DNA of 64,000 nt from Agromyces albus (lineage in GTDB: Bacteria; Actinomycetota; Actinomycetes; Actinomycetales; Microbacteriaceae): contig NZ_SDPN01000016.1 of the NCBI RefSeq assembly GCF_004134825.1, positions 22,354 through 86,353 of the forward strand. The letters run 5' to 3'. Within the stretch, counting starts at the first letter, position 1. The number at the start of each line of letters is the position of its first letter. Of the stretch, positions 35,595-43,582 are shown in pieces. Position numbers and translations under genes: made by a program. The notes beneath the pieces were generated by a model. It saw only the letters and a program-made list of their open reading frames with translations. It had not been told where the DNA came from and did not search any database.

Positions 35595-36998
35595 TCATCG
35601 TGCGACCGCCACCACCTTCGTCTGGGTCATCTCCTCGTAGGCGAAGCGGACGCCCTCACGGCCCATGGAACCGTACTTGCTCCCGCCGAACGGCATCGCG
35701 TCCAGGCGGTAGTCAGAGGAGTCGTTGATCATCACTCCGCCCGCATCGATGGCGCCGGCGACACGGAGCGCGCGGTTCAGGTCGTTCGTGAAGATGCCGG
35801 CCTGCAGCGCGTACTCACCGTCGTTCGCGGCGATCACGGCAGACTCCTCATCGTCGAAAGGCTCGACGATGACAATGGGGGCGAACACTTCCTCTTCCCA
35901 CAGCGTGCACGTGCGCGGAACACCTGTGAGCACCGCCGGGGTCAGCAGGGAGCCCTTCAGCTCACCACCGGTGAGGAGAGCCGCACCGAAGGCTACGGCC
36001 TCCTGAATCTTCGCCCTGGCACCCTCAGCTGCCTGTGCGCTGATCATCGGGCCCACATCGGTCGCCTCCAGGCGGGGGTCGCCGGTCAGGAGCTTCTCGG
36101 TCGCGGCGACGAAGGATTTCAGGAACGCCAGGAACACCGAACGGTGAACCAGGATCCGCTGCGCGCCGATGCAGTTCTGTCCCGCAGCCCAGAAGGAGCC
36201 GGAGACCGAGGCCTTGACGGCCAGGTCCAGGTCGGCGTCCTCGAATACGAGAACAGGGGCGTTGCCGCCCAGCTCCATCGCGAGCTTCTTGATACCGGCC
36301 GTGGCGGCGATCGCCCGGCCGGTGGCGAAACCACCCGTGAAGGACACCATGCGCACGTTCCACGCCTGGACGAGAGCCTGAGCCACGTAGCGGTTACCAC
36401 GCACAACGGTGATGACCTCTTCGGGGAGGCCGGCCTCGACCAGCAGGTCGACCAGCAGCTGCGCGGTGAGCGGTGTCTGCTGGGCGGGCTTCAGGAGGAC
36501 GGCGTTGCCTCCGGCGATGGCCGGACCGATCTTGTGCGCGACAAGGTTCAGAGCGTCGTTGTACGGCGTGATCGCGACGATGAGCCCCAGCGGTTCCCGC
36601 GTGTACCAGCCCTGGCGGTTCTCTCCACCGGGGAACGAGTCAAACGGGATCACCTCGCCGGCGTTCCGCAGCGCCTCCGCTGCAGAGAGCCGAAGCGTGT
36701 TGATCGCACGGCAGACTTCCTTGCGCGCCTGGCGGATGGTCTTGCCGGCCTCGGTGACGATCAGGTCTGCGACGCTCTCGGAGCGCTCCTTCAGGAGAGC
36801 AGCAGCGCCTTCGAGAATCGCAGCGCGCTTGTGGCGCGGCAGGGCTGCAGCCGTCACGGTTGCCCTCTGTGCATCTGCGATAGCGTCGAGCGCCTGCTCC
36901 ACCGTGAGCTGGGAGACGGTCGCGATCTCGTCGCCCGTGAACTTGTCACGGACGACGAGGTCGTGGGCGTGAGGGGCTGCGGCGAGCGTGTCAGACAT
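35595..36998 (-). CDS. NAD(P)-dependent aldehyde dehydrogenase
   Basis: A 467-aa ALDH superfamily enzyme that oxidises an aldehyde to the acid. Motifs: substrate/NAD segment IVAITPYNDALNLVAHK, VSFTGG at about 225, catalytic Glu in MELGGNAPVLVFEDAD, catalytic Cys in AAGQNCIGAQRILV, and C-terminal MPFGGSKYGSMGREG. It is closest in style to lactaldehyde/succinate-semialdehyde-like dehydrogenases. It overlaps the upstream homoserine dehydrogenase gene by 8 bp and is certainly co-transcribed, so an aldehyde made from homoserine or aspartate semialdehyde is a natural candidate substrate. Confidence 0.9.
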   Translation of the reverse strand: MSDTLAAAPHAHDLVVRDKFTGDEIATVSQLTVEQALDAIADAQRATVTAAALPRHKRAAILEGAAALLKERSESVADLIVTEAGKTIRQARKEVCRAINTLRLSAAEALRNAGEVIPFDSFPGGENRQGWYTREPLGLIVAITPYNDALNLVAHKIGPAIAGGNAVLLKPAQQTPLTAQLLVDLLVEAGLPEEVITVVRGNRYVAQALVQAWNVRMVSFTGGFATGRAIAATAGIKKLAMELGGNAPVLVFEDADLDLAVKASVSGSFWAAGQNCIGAQRILVHRSVFLAFLKSFVAATEKLLTGDPRLEATDVGPMISAQAAEGARAKIQEAVAFGAALLTGGELKGSLLTPAVLTGVPRTCTLWEEEVFAPIVIVEPFDDEESAVIAANDGEYALQAGIFTNDLNRALRVAGAIDAGGVMINDSSDYRLDAMPFGGSKYGSMGREGVRFAYEEMTQTKVVAVAR

Positions 36999-38037
36999 TG
37001 ACCTTCTCCTTCTCGCGCGTGTGGATGGCGATGATGTCGGTAATGAGAGCGAATGCCGTCTCGATGCGTCCTGCTCCGGGACCGGTGATGGTGACCGTGC
37101 CGAGCAGATCCGTGTCGAACGACACCGCGTTGGTCGCGCCGGGGATGTTCGCGAGCGGGTGGTCTGCAGACACCGCGTTCGGGGCGACCTTCGCGACCAC
37201 ACGGCCGTCCTCGCCGCGGTACGCGGATCCGATGAGCTTGTAACGCTTGCCCTCCCGGGCGGCGCTGATGATGTCGTCGGCCGAGATGCCGGTGATGCCC
37301 GTGGTGTCGACATCAGCGGGCGTGATGCTGGCGCCCAGCAGCTCGTTGGCGAGGATCGTGACCTTCAGCTGCACATCGGAGCCGCCGATGTCAGCCGTGG
37401 GGTCGGCCTCGGCGTAGCCTTCGGCCTGAGCCTCGGCGACGGCCTGCTCCAGGGCGAGTCCGGCCTCCATACGTCCGATGACGTAGTTCGAGGTGCCGTT
37501 CAGGATGCCCTGGACGCCCTTGATGGTCAGTCCGGCGAGCTGGTGGCGCGCTAGTCCGAGCACTGGCGTACCGCTGAGCACAGCACCCTCGTAGGCGAAC
37601 ACGGCGCCGTTGTCGGCAGCGAGCTGCTTGAGCGCCTCACCGTGAAGGGCGACGGGGCCCTTGTTGGTCGTGGTGACGCTCTTGCCGGACTCGAGTGCCC
37701 AGCGCACGTGCGAGGTCGCGGGCTCACCGTCGATGGGGTTGGTGAAGGTCGCCTCGGCGATGATGTCGGCGGGGCTCTCCCGGATCACGGTCTCGTTGTT
37801 CACAGTGGCGGAACCGCCGGGGAATTGCTCGAAGGTCGTGCCGCGCCGCAGCGCGAGCACCGTGCCGACGTCAATGCCATCAGCCTGCACGAGCGAGCCC
37901 ATGGCGAGGTCGGTGATCGCCACAACCTTGAGGTCGAAGCCGAGATGGCTAAAACGAGTGGGGTCCTCATCGATGAGCTGAGCAAGTGCGCGGTTGACGC
38001 CGCCGAAACCGATGAGTGCCAGGTTGTAGGTGCGCAT
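36991..38037 (-). CDS. Homoserine dehydrogenase family protein
   Basis: A 348-aa NAD(P)-dependent dehydrogenase interconverting aspartate semialdehyde and homoserine in the classical family. Rossmann motif LIGFGGVNRALAQLI at residue 7, TTTNKGPVALHG near 125 and the catalytic block GILNGTSNYVIGRME with EAQAEGYAEADPTADIGGSD (lysine/acid residues of HSD). It lacks the C-terminal ACT domain of biosynthetic, threonine-inhibited enzymes. ATG 38037 is preceded by AAAGGAG. The 8-bp overlap with an aldehyde dehydrogenase and nearby PLP enzyme suggest a catabolic rather than biosynthetic role; this is inference. Confidence 0.88.
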   Translation of the reverse strand: MRTYNLALIGFGGVNRALAQLIDEDPTRFSHLGFDLKVVAITDLAMGSLVQADGIDVGTVLALRRGTTFEQFPGGSATVNNETVIRESPADIIAEATFTNPIDGEPATSHVRWALESGKSVTTTNKGPVALHGEALKQLAADNGAVFAYEGAVLSGTPVLGLARHQLAGLTIKGVQGILNGTSNYVIGRMEAGLALEQAVAEAQAEGYAEADPTADIGGSDVQLKVTILANELLGASITPADVDTTGITGISADDIISAAREGKRYKLIGSAYRGEDGRVVAKVAPNAVSADHPLANIPGATNAVSFDTDLLGTVTITGPGAGRIETAFALITDIIAIHTREKEKVNV

Positions 38038-38336
38038 TTCCTACGAACTCCTTTGCGTTGAGGTGATGACTCAACTCTCGGGCCGCAAATGCATCACGAG
38101 CTACGTTCAAAACGCCTGACCCACATGCCGTTTCGCCCGAGTTCCAGCAGGACTCGTGCCGTTTCGGAGGACCGCGGCTCCCGCAGTCCCAGGGAGCGTA
38201 ACCGGCGAGCATTCTCCGTGGCGGGCAATGGCAGCCGAGGGAGCGATCAGTTGCCGATCGCTCCGCCTGGGTGCGAACGGGTTTGGAGATCACTGACGCG
38301 CTTGTCAGCCACAAGAGGCGGGCTGCTTGCAGGGGT
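38038..38336 (-). promoter_or_regulatory. Long structured 5' leader of the homoserine dehydrogenase operon (candidate)
   Basis: The 299 bp upstream of the homoserine dehydrogenase gene carry no supported gene. In the transcribed direction it contains stacked hairpins: GGAGCGATC-ggcaact-GATCGCTCC (38240-38264, perfect 9-bp arms), then GGACTGCGG-gag-CCGCGGTCC (one wobble) nearer the gene. This could be a cis-regulatory RNA. I could not match it to a known riboswitch class; the GGCAAC loop alone is not enough to call a SAM riboswitch. Confidence 0.35.
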
Positions 38337-38663
38337 TCAGCTCTGTATCGGGACATGCTCGATGCCGAGCCCCGGCTGCCCATAGGTACTCAGCACCTCA
38401 GCGATCACGACGCGATGTGCACCGATCCATCGCTCGTATTGAGATTTGGCATCCTTGTGGTCGGGCATGCCTATCAGCTGCTGAAGAGCCTCCAGGCTTT
38501 CCCAGTAGTACACCTCGGAATGCAGCCCGGCCACAGGGTTGTGCCATTCTTCTTCGCCCAGGAACCCCGGGATCTTTCGCGCACGCTCAGCGATCGTGTC
38601 GTTGAGCTGATGGAAGTCCTCGTCGTAGGTCTTCGCTTCGAAGATGAAGGTGGAGGTGTACAT
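38337..38663 (-). CDS. Antibiotic biosynthesis monooxygenase-like (ABM/Dabb fold) protein
   Basis: A 108-aa ferredoxin-like dimeric alpha-beta barrel protein. It starts MYTSTFIFEAKTYDEDFHQL, then AERARKIPGFLGEEEWHNP, VYYWESLEALQQLIG and HKDAKSQYERWIG, the usual strand-helix order of ABM proteins with conserved His in the DHKDAK segment. Such proteins act as cofactor-free oxygenases, heme-degrading enzymes or are of unknown role. Start ATG 38663 has AGGAGAA upstream. It stands alone between the HSD leader and a transporter remnant. Confidence 0.75.
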   Translation of the reverse strand: MYTSTFIFEAKTYDEDFHQLNDTIAERARKIPGFLGEEEWHNPVAGLHSEVYYWESLEALQQLIGMPDHKDAKSQYERWIGAHRVVIAEVLSTYGQPGLGIEHVPIQS

Positions 38664-38897
38664 CGTTGGTTCTCCTGTTCCCGCTTGAGAGGACTGTTGT
38701 TCCTTCGTGAGCCGGCGTGTGTCGTAGATAGTCACCAGGTGTAGGTGCAGGGCTGCCGCCGCCGAACCTGACGACGATCTCGTCGCCAAAGCCTCCCACT
38801 TTCCGACCCCATTCGCTCGCGTCGACCAGGACTTCCCCGTCGACGCTGAGAAGAGTGGCTGTGGTCCGTGTCAGCACCTTCGGAGTGCTTGGGGATG

Positions 38898-39068
38898 ATG
38901 TTCGGCTCGACACCGACGTTCCTGCTCTTCGCCGCAATCGCCGTATCGCTGTTCTTCGTGTGGCGCGCCGTCCCCGAGACGAAGGACCGCTCGCTCGAGT
39001 AGCTCGAAGAGGTCTTCCGCACCCAGGCGATCCGTACCATCCCTCGCCGCGAGCGCCGCGGCGCCTGA
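38898..39068 (+). pseudogene. Sugar-porter MFS transporter C-terminal remnant
   Basis: The frame MFGSTPTFLLFAAIAVSLFF, VWRAVPETKDRSLE is the last membrane helix and the PETKGRSLEE signature of sugar-porter MFS proteins. A TAG at 39000-39002 replaces the Glu codon that normally follows, and the frame then continues LEEVFRTQ to a TGA. The other eleven helices are missing. It is a short relic. Confidence 0.6.
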
Positions 39069-39192
39069 GACCAACAAGATGAGGGCGCTCCAGGGTAACG
39101 CGAGGCGCCATCATCGTCAGGCAAACACTCCTACCGGAGCTGCATCGGGTCATTGTACGTTCGCCGGGCCGAGTGCGCGTCGCCCAATTAGG

Positions 39193-39789
39193 ATGCCGAG
39201 GGTGAGCAATACGCCGAACGACCTCGCCGCCGTGATCGGCTTGCGCGTCAAGGAGCGCCGCAAAGCGTTGCGATGGACGCTCGAGCGGCTGGCGGAACAA
39301 GCAGGGGTCAGTCGCCGGGTGCTCATCAACATCGAACAGGGCTCAACCAATCCGAACATCGGCACTCTGCTCCGGGTAAGCGACGCTCTCGGCGTCGGCC
39401 TTCCAGAACTCGTCGAGCCGCCGGAGTTGGAACTAGCTCGCGTGACCCGTGACGGCGAAGGCGCGATTCTATGGACGGGCGACCATGGCGGGCGAGCTGT
39501 CTTGGTCGCTGGCACCAAGTCCCCGAACGTCGTCGAACTCTGGGAATGGTCCCTCGGCGTGGGCGACCTGCACACCAGCGAAGCTCACATCACCGGCACT
39601 CGCGAGTTGATTCAGGTGCTCACTGGGGTCGTCGAGGTAACCGTGGGGACGGAGCGGTTCACGCTCAACCCGCGCGACGCCATCACGTTCCGCGGGGACG
39701 AGGCACATTCATACGCAAACGCAGGCGACATCGAAGCGCAGTTCGCGCTCACTGTCTTCGAGCCTGTGCCCGGGGGTGCGCACCGGTAG
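39193..39789 (+). CDS. XRE-family regulator with C-terminal cupin domain (copy 1)
   Basis: A 198-aa repressor: helix-turn-helix at residues about 12-70 (VKERRKALRWTLERLAEQAG, SRRVLINIEQGSTNPNIGTL) and a cupin small-molecule domain at 110-195 (ELWEWSLGVGDLHTSEAH; TRELIQVLTG; RDAITFRGDEAHSYAN). It is a clear paralogue of the protein at 40706-41296 and the two flank an SMR efflux pair. Its cupin His/Glu set (LHTSEAH, HSY) suits metal or amino-acid-like ligand sensing. It is convergent with the efflux genes across a terminator. ATG 39193 follows TAGG. Confidence 0.85.
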   Translation: MPRVSNTPNDLAAVIGLRVKERRKALRWTLERLAEQAGVSRRVLINIEQGSTNPNIGTLLRVSDALGVGLPELVEPPELELARVTRDGEGAILWTGDHGGRAVLVAGTKSPNVVELWEWSLGVGDLHTSEAHITGTRELIQVLTGVVEVTVGTERFTLNPRDAITFRGDEAHSYANAGDIEAQFALTVFEPVPGGAHR

Positions 39790-39807
39790 CGGACGGACGA
39801 CGGTTTA

Positions 39808-39841
39808 GGGGCGCTGCCTGACCCGTGGTTGGCAGTGCCCC
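39808..39841. terminator. Terminator between XRE-cupin copy 1 and the efflux pair
   Basis: GGGGCGCTGCC-tgacccgtggtt-GGCAGTGCCCC forms an 11-bp stem with one wobble between convergent genes ending at 39789 and 39906. It is probably bidirectional. Confidence 0.6.
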
Positions 39842-39905
39842 ACCTGTCACCGTTGCGACAGGCGAACCCCTCGAGTATCCCCCGATACTTGGACGGGGAC
39901 TCTCG

Positions 39906-40256
39906 TCACAGCTGATGCTCCTCCACACGCTCAGACTTGCCGGCGGGCACGAGCTTGAGTCCGATCACCGCAGCGATGATGCCTGCGATGAAGATGATCC
40001 GAGCAGGAGATGCCGGTTCAACGCTTGTCACCATCGCGTACGCGACAGTGAGGGCTGCGCCGATCCCGACCCACACCGCGTACGCCGTGCCGATAGGAAT
40101 GGTCTTCACCGCCCACCCCAGACCACACATACTGAGAACGACGGCGACGATGAAGACGGCGACGGCGACGGGCTGCGTGAAACCATCAGTGAGCCCGAGC
40201 GCAGTAGCCCACACCGCCTCGAACACGGCACTGATCAGCAAGACGATCCACGGCAT
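39906..40256 (-). CDS. SMR family efflux protein (subunit 2 of a pair)
   Basis: A 116-aa four-helix small multidrug resistance protein: PWIVLLISAVFEAVWATALG contains the essential membrane Glu14-like residue, followed by GLGWAVKTIPIGTAYAVWVG, the SMR signature. It pairs with the next SMR gene (stop and start overlap at TGATG), as in heterodimeric paired SMR exporters (EbrAB/YkkCD type). The inserted tail (ERVEEHQL) is hydrophilic. Paired SMRs export cationic compounds or guanidinium; the substrate is not readable here. Confidence 0.88.
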   Translation of the reverse strand: MPWIVLLISAVFEAVWATALGLTDGFTQPVAVAVFIVAVVLSMCGLGWAVKTIPIGTAYAVWVGIGAALTVAYAMVTSVEPASPARIIFIAGIIAAVIGLKLVPAGKSERVEEHQL

Positions 40257-40570
40257 CAGCTGACCACCTTCAGTCCGATCACGGAACCGATCAAGAGCAG
40301 TAGCAGCAAGACCCGGGCCACCGTCAAGCGCTCTTGCTTGGTCACGAAACCCCAGATCAGGGTAAGTGTTGCCCCGATCCCCACCCAGACGGCATAGGCC
40401 GTTCCCGTCGGGATCGAGTTCATCGCCCAGGCGAGCCCCACCAGGCTCGCACTCATCGACACGAAGAACAGCACACTGGGCGCCCACCGCTTGAACCCCT
40501 TAGATGCGGACAGGGCTGCCGCCCATACTGCTTCGAGCATTCCTGACAGGATCAGGATCAACCACGCCAT
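40256..40570 (-). CDS. SMR family efflux protein (subunit 1 of a pair)
   Basis: A 104-aa, four-helix SMR protein. AWLILILSGMLEAVWAAALS contains the conserved Glu in helix 1, and AWAMNSIPTGTAYAVWVGIG is the family signature with GxxYAxWxG. It is the first gene of the efflux pair; ATG 40570 follows AGAAAG. It is divergent from the second XRE-cupin regulator, whose upstream gap carries a palindrome, so that regulator probably controls the pair. Confidence 0.88.
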   Translation of the reverse strand: MAWLILILSGMLEAVWAAALSASKGFKRWAPSVLFFVSMSASLVGLAWAMNSIPTGTAYAVWVGIGATLTLIWGFVTKQERLTVARVLLLLLLIGSVIGLKVVS

Positions 40571-40682
40571 AACGGCTTCTTTCTGAGTCAGTATTGTCCA
40601 GTGCCGGTACTGCCTCCTTGTCCGCGAGCACACATGCTGCGGAGGTGAGGATAACCGGACTGCAATTCATGATGCCACATTG

Positions 40683-40702
40683 ACTGCACTTTGTAGTGCA
40701 GT
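40683..40702. promoter_or_regulatory. Inverted repeat operator before XRE-cupin copy 2
   Basis: ACTGCAC-tttgta-GTGCAGT has perfect 7-bp arms, followed by a third half-site TGCACTA at 40707 that includes the start-codon region. Lying between divergent SMR and regulator genes, it suits autorepression by the XRE-cupin protein and control of efflux. Confidence 0.55.
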
Positions 40703-40705
40703 ATT

Positions 40706-41296
40706 ATGCACTACGTGACTGATCCCACTCGCTCCCTGTCGCAGGCCATCGGCGTGCGTGTGAAGCGCGAGAGGACCGCGCGACGGTGGACTCTCGATCG
40801 GCTCGCGGAGGCAGCCAGCGTGAGTCGCAGGATGGTCGTCAACGTCGAGAAGGGTGAGGCGAACCCGAGTGTGGCGACGCTCGTTCGCATCAGCGATGCA
40901 CTGGGGATCGGCCTCCCCAGCCTTGTCGAAACTCCTGCCACGTCAGAGACGAGAATTACCCGAAACGGCGAGGGTTCCTCGCTGTGGCGGGGCCGAAAAG
41001 GCGGCCAGGGCATTCTCCTCGCGGGAGCGCAGACCCCCGAGTCGCTCGAGCTATGGGAATGGACGATGCTCCCCGATGAGGAGCACCACAGCGATCCGCA
41101 TGCTGCAGGCACGCGTGAACTGCTGCAAGTTCGCGCGGGCACCGTGAGTGTCTGGTCGGGAAATCACGTGCATGCCCTCAGCGCCGGAGACGCCATCGTT
41201 TTCGCCGGCGATGCCACTCATGGCTATGCCAACACAGGCACCGAGTCGGCAGTCTTCTCGCTGGCTGTCTTCAAACCGGATTCAACCAAGAACTAA
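40706..41296 (+). CDS. XRE-family regulator with C-terminal cupin domain (copy 2)
   Basis: A 196-aa paralogue of the regulator at 39193. Helix-turn-helix: VKRERTARRWTLDRLAEAAS, SRRMVVNVEKGEANPSVATL. Cupin: LELWEWTMLPDEEHHSDPHA, TRELLQVRAGTVSVW, GDAIVFAGDATHGYAN. It is followed after 16 bp by the B3/B4 protein gene and then the PLP enzyme gene, so it probably heads that operon. ATG 40706 sits inside the operator region, giving a very short or absent leader. Confidence 0.87.
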   Translation: MHYVTDPTRSLSQAIGVRVKRERTARRWTLDRLAEAASVSRRMVVNVEKGEANPSVATLVRISDALGIGLPSLVETPATSETRITRNGEGSSLWRGRKGGQGILLAGAQTPESLELWEWTMLPDEEHHSDPHAAGTRELLQVRAGTVSVWSGNHVHALSAGDAIVFAGDATHGYANTGTESAVFSLAVFKPDSTKN

Positions 41297-41312
41297 CGAA
41301 AGAGAGGCTGCT

Positions 41313-42038
41313 GTGGCAACCACGCAAGAACTCGAAGCGTACCTCGCCGACGCACACATCGCGCCAGAGGTCTTCGACCTGCGCCCGGACTACCGGGCAC
41401 TGCTGCTCGCTGTCGACGGCATCGAGCCCGGTGCCAGCGACATCCGCAGCGAGACGCTCCTGCTGAAGGCGGAGAGCCACGCGGCGGCATCGCTCGCCGC
41501 CCAGGCGGTGGAAGACCTGCCTCACATCGCCGCGTGGCGTGAGGCATACCGGGCGTTCGGAGCGAAGCCGCAGCGTACACGCAACAGCCTCGAGGCGCTC
41601 ACCCGTCGCGCCGAAAGTGGGCTGCCGCGAGTGAACCGTCTCACCGACATCTACAACGCGATCTCAGTGATACATCAGATTCCCCTCGGCGGGGAGGACC
41701 TTCAGAAGTACCGCGGCGCACCGCATCTCACGCGTTCTGAGGGCACCGAGGCTTTCGACACCGTTGCAGCCGGGGAGACCATCCTCGAGCACCCGGATGC
41801 CGGCGAAGTCATCTGGGGCGACGACGAGGGCGTGACCTGCCGTCGCTGGAACTGGCGTCAGGGTCGGCGCACGGCCCTGACGGATGACACGCACACAGCG
41901 CTGTTCATCCTCGACGCGCTGGAGCCGATGACCGATGGGGCTCTGACAGCGGCTGCGGATGACCTCGAGGACGCGCTCAGCCACCTTGGCCCGAACATCA
42001 CCCTCGCTCGTCGCCTTCTGGCGAACAACTCGAAGTAG
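41313..42038 (+). CDS. B3/B4 tRNA-binding domain protein (PheRS beta editing-like)
   Basis: A 241-aa stand-alone B3/B4 domain. Features: VFDLRPDYRALLLAVDGI at about 20, HIAAWREAYRAFGAKPQRTR near 75, RRAESGLPRVNRLTDIYNAI near 95 and the C-terminal GVTCRRWNWRQGRRTALTDD. Free-standing B3/B4 proteins are related to the editing module of PheRS and are often found next to amino-acid metabolism genes; some may hydrolyse mischarged or D-aminoacyl-tRNA. GTG 41313 has AGAGAGG upstream. It is followed 9 bp later by the Cys/Met-metabolism PLP enzyme gene. Confidence 0.82.
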   Translation: MATTQELEAYLADAHIAPEVFDLRPDYRALLLAVDGIEPGASDIRSETLLLKAESHAAASLAAQAVEDLPHIAAWREAYRAFGAKPQRTRNSLEALTRRAESGLPRVNRLTDIYNAISVIHQIPLGGEDLQKYRGAPHLTRSEGTEAFDTVAAGETILEHPDAGEVIWGDDEGVTCRRWNWRQGRRTALTDDTHTALFILDALEPMTDGALTAAADDLEDALSHLGPNITLARRLLANNSK

Positions 42039-42047
42039 GAGAAGAAG

Positions 42048-43280
42048 ATGGCAACGCATCCCGACAAGCACAACCCCGACTCCGTCGACTTCCTGACCTG
42101 GGCCGTCCACGGCGGCAACAGCATCGACGAGGGCACGGGCGCCGTGCGCACGCCCCTCGTGATGGCGAACTCGTACCGCCTGCCGCAGGACCCGGCGTCG
42201 ATGGATTGGTCTGCGACCGACCGACTGACGTACACCCGCAACGGGGGCGCCAACCAGCAGGCCCTGGAGACGAAGCTGGCCGCCATGGATCACGGCGAGG
42301 CCGCCGCGACTTTCGCGACTGGTGTCGCAGCGCTGCACGGCGTGTTCTTCACTCTCCTCAAGAGTGGCGACCACGTGGTGGTCTCGAACGTCACCTATGA
42401 GGCTGTGTGGCGCCTGTTCGCCGAACTGCTCCCGGAGCGTTACGGCATCGAGGCGACCTTTGTCGACGTCGGCGACCTCGACGCCGTGAAGGCAGCTATC
42501 CGCCCGAACACCAAGCTCGTACACGTCGAGACCATTGCCAACCCGACGACGAAGGTCGCGGACGTCCGCGCGATCGCCAACATCGCCCGCGAGGCCGGTG
42601 TACTGCTCACGGTCGACGGGACGTTCACTCCGCCGCCGTTCTACCGCCCTCTCGACGATGGCGCCGACCTCGTGATCCACTCACTCACGAAGTACATCAA
42701 CGGCCACGGCGACGCGATGGGCGGTGCCGTCATCGGACGCACCGAGCTCGTCGAGCACATCCGTCACGACGCCGTGGTCGACGTGGGCGGTGTGATCTCG
42801 CCGTTCAATGCCTGGATGATCATGCGCGGTTCTGTCACGCTCCCGCTGCGTCTGGCTCAGCACCTCGCTTCGGCGCAGAAGGTCGCCGAATTCCTCGACA
42901 GCGATCGCCGCATCGCCTTCGTCGAGTATCCAGGCCTGCCCAGCCACGCCCAGCACGAGCTGGCTACTCGTCAGTTCGGCGGTCGGGGGTTCGGCGGCAT
43001 GCTGGCTTTCGCCGTCGACGGCGATTCCGACACGCAGAACCGCTTCGTCGACAACCTGGGCGTCATCACCTCTGCAGTCTCGCTCGGTCACGATGAAACC
43101 CTTGTCGTGCACGTGGGCCCGGACGCTCGTGGTGGCAGCGAGAGCTACCCGGCCGGATTCCTCGAGTACGGGCACCTTCGTTTGTCCGTGGGCCTGGAGT
43201 CGGTCGACGACCTCATCGCCGACCTCCGCAGCGCCCTCGACAAGACCGAGATCACCGGAGCCAGGAAGTCCGTCAAATGA
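42048..43280 (+). CDS. Cys/Met metabolism PLP-dependent enzyme (gamma-lyase / gamma-synthase type)
   Basis: A 410-aa fold-type I PLP enzyme. DRLTYTRNGGANQQALETKL near 60, ATFATGVAALHGVFFTLLKS (phosphate-binding), VHVETIANPTTKV near 162, LLTVDGTFTPPPFYRPLDDG (PLP Asp), and Lys215 in IHSLTKYINGHGDAMGG binds PLP. Length and motifs fit cystathionine gamma-synthase/lyase and methionine gamma-lyase; sequence alone does not separate them. Usual YSR-type (YxR) residues appear as YTRNGG. It is in one operon with the XRE-cupin and B3/B4 genes. With homoserine and aldehyde dehydrogenases nearby, sulfur or homoserine-derived amino-acid breakdown is a reasonable inference. Confidence 0.85.
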   Translation: MATHPDKHNPDSVDFLTWAVHGGNSIDEGTGAVRTPLVMANSYRLPQDPASMDWSATDRLTYTRNGGANQQALETKLAAMDHGEAAATFATGVAALHGVFFTLLKSGDHVVVSNVTYEAVWRLFAELLPERYGIEATFVDVGDLDAVKAAIRPNTKLVHVETIANPTTKVADVRAIANIAREAGVLLTVDGTFTPPPFYRPLDDGADLVIHSLTKYINGHGDAMGGAVIGRTELVEHIRHDAVVDVGGVISPFNAWMIMRGSVTLPLRLAQHLASAQKVAEFLDSDRRIAFVEYPGLPSHAQHELATRQFGGRGFGGMLAFAVDGDSDTQNRFVDNLGVITSAVSLGHDETLVVHVGPDARGGSESYPAGFLEYGHLRLSVGLESVDDLIADLRSALDKTEITGARKSVK

Positions 43281-43582
43281 TTGCGGCCGTCAGCGGGGTC
43301 AGCGATTTTCCGTTGACCCCGCTCGCAGAGGACAAGCTCGACACCGTTGCATATGCGCCTTGCTGCCCGCTGTGAGTACGCCCCACTGGCAGCACGAGGA
43401 CAGGTCTTCGTCTGGGTCGGCGCTCTCAAGATCTCCGCCGGGTCGCTGGACACTGCCGCCGCGGGAACGCTCAGCGGTGACGCACGTCTTCCGCCGGTCG
43501 TGGGGTCATGCCTAGCCGTTCTCATGTCGGTGATCGCCACGACGGATCGTCGCATGTTGTCGCACTCGAAAGGAGCACTCCA
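43281..43582. other. Gap between the PLP enzyme and LysR genes
   Basis: 302 bases with a terminator hairpin at 43292-43323 in the first part. The rest is open in several frames but none shows family similarity; a LysE exporter, which often lies beside this LysR type, was looked for on both strands and not found. AAAGGAG at the right end is the LysR ribosome binding site. Confidence 0.5.
43292..43323 (+). terminator. Terminator after the PLP enzyme gene
   Basis: AGCGGGGTCA-gcgattttccgt-TGACCCCGCT forms a perfect 10-bp stem with a 12-nt loop, 11 bp after the stop codon. The T-run is in the loop rather than after the stem. Confidence 0.6.

Noticed and set aside
38038..38336. SAM riboswitch
   Set aside because: A GGCAAC loop is present, but the rest of the SAM-I or SAM-IV core could not be aligned.
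38720..38875. Minus-strand frame reading VDGEVLVDASEWGRKVGG
   Set aside because: Looks protein-like over about 45 codons but has no start, no family match that I recognise and overlaps other debris.
40683..40720. CRISPR-like repeats
   Set aside because: The three TGCAC half-sites are an operator, not evenly spaced repeats with spacers; no CRISPR array or cas gene is in the window.
43281..43582. LysE exporter beside the LysG-type regulator
   Set aside because: Both strands read; no membrane segments or LysE motifs.
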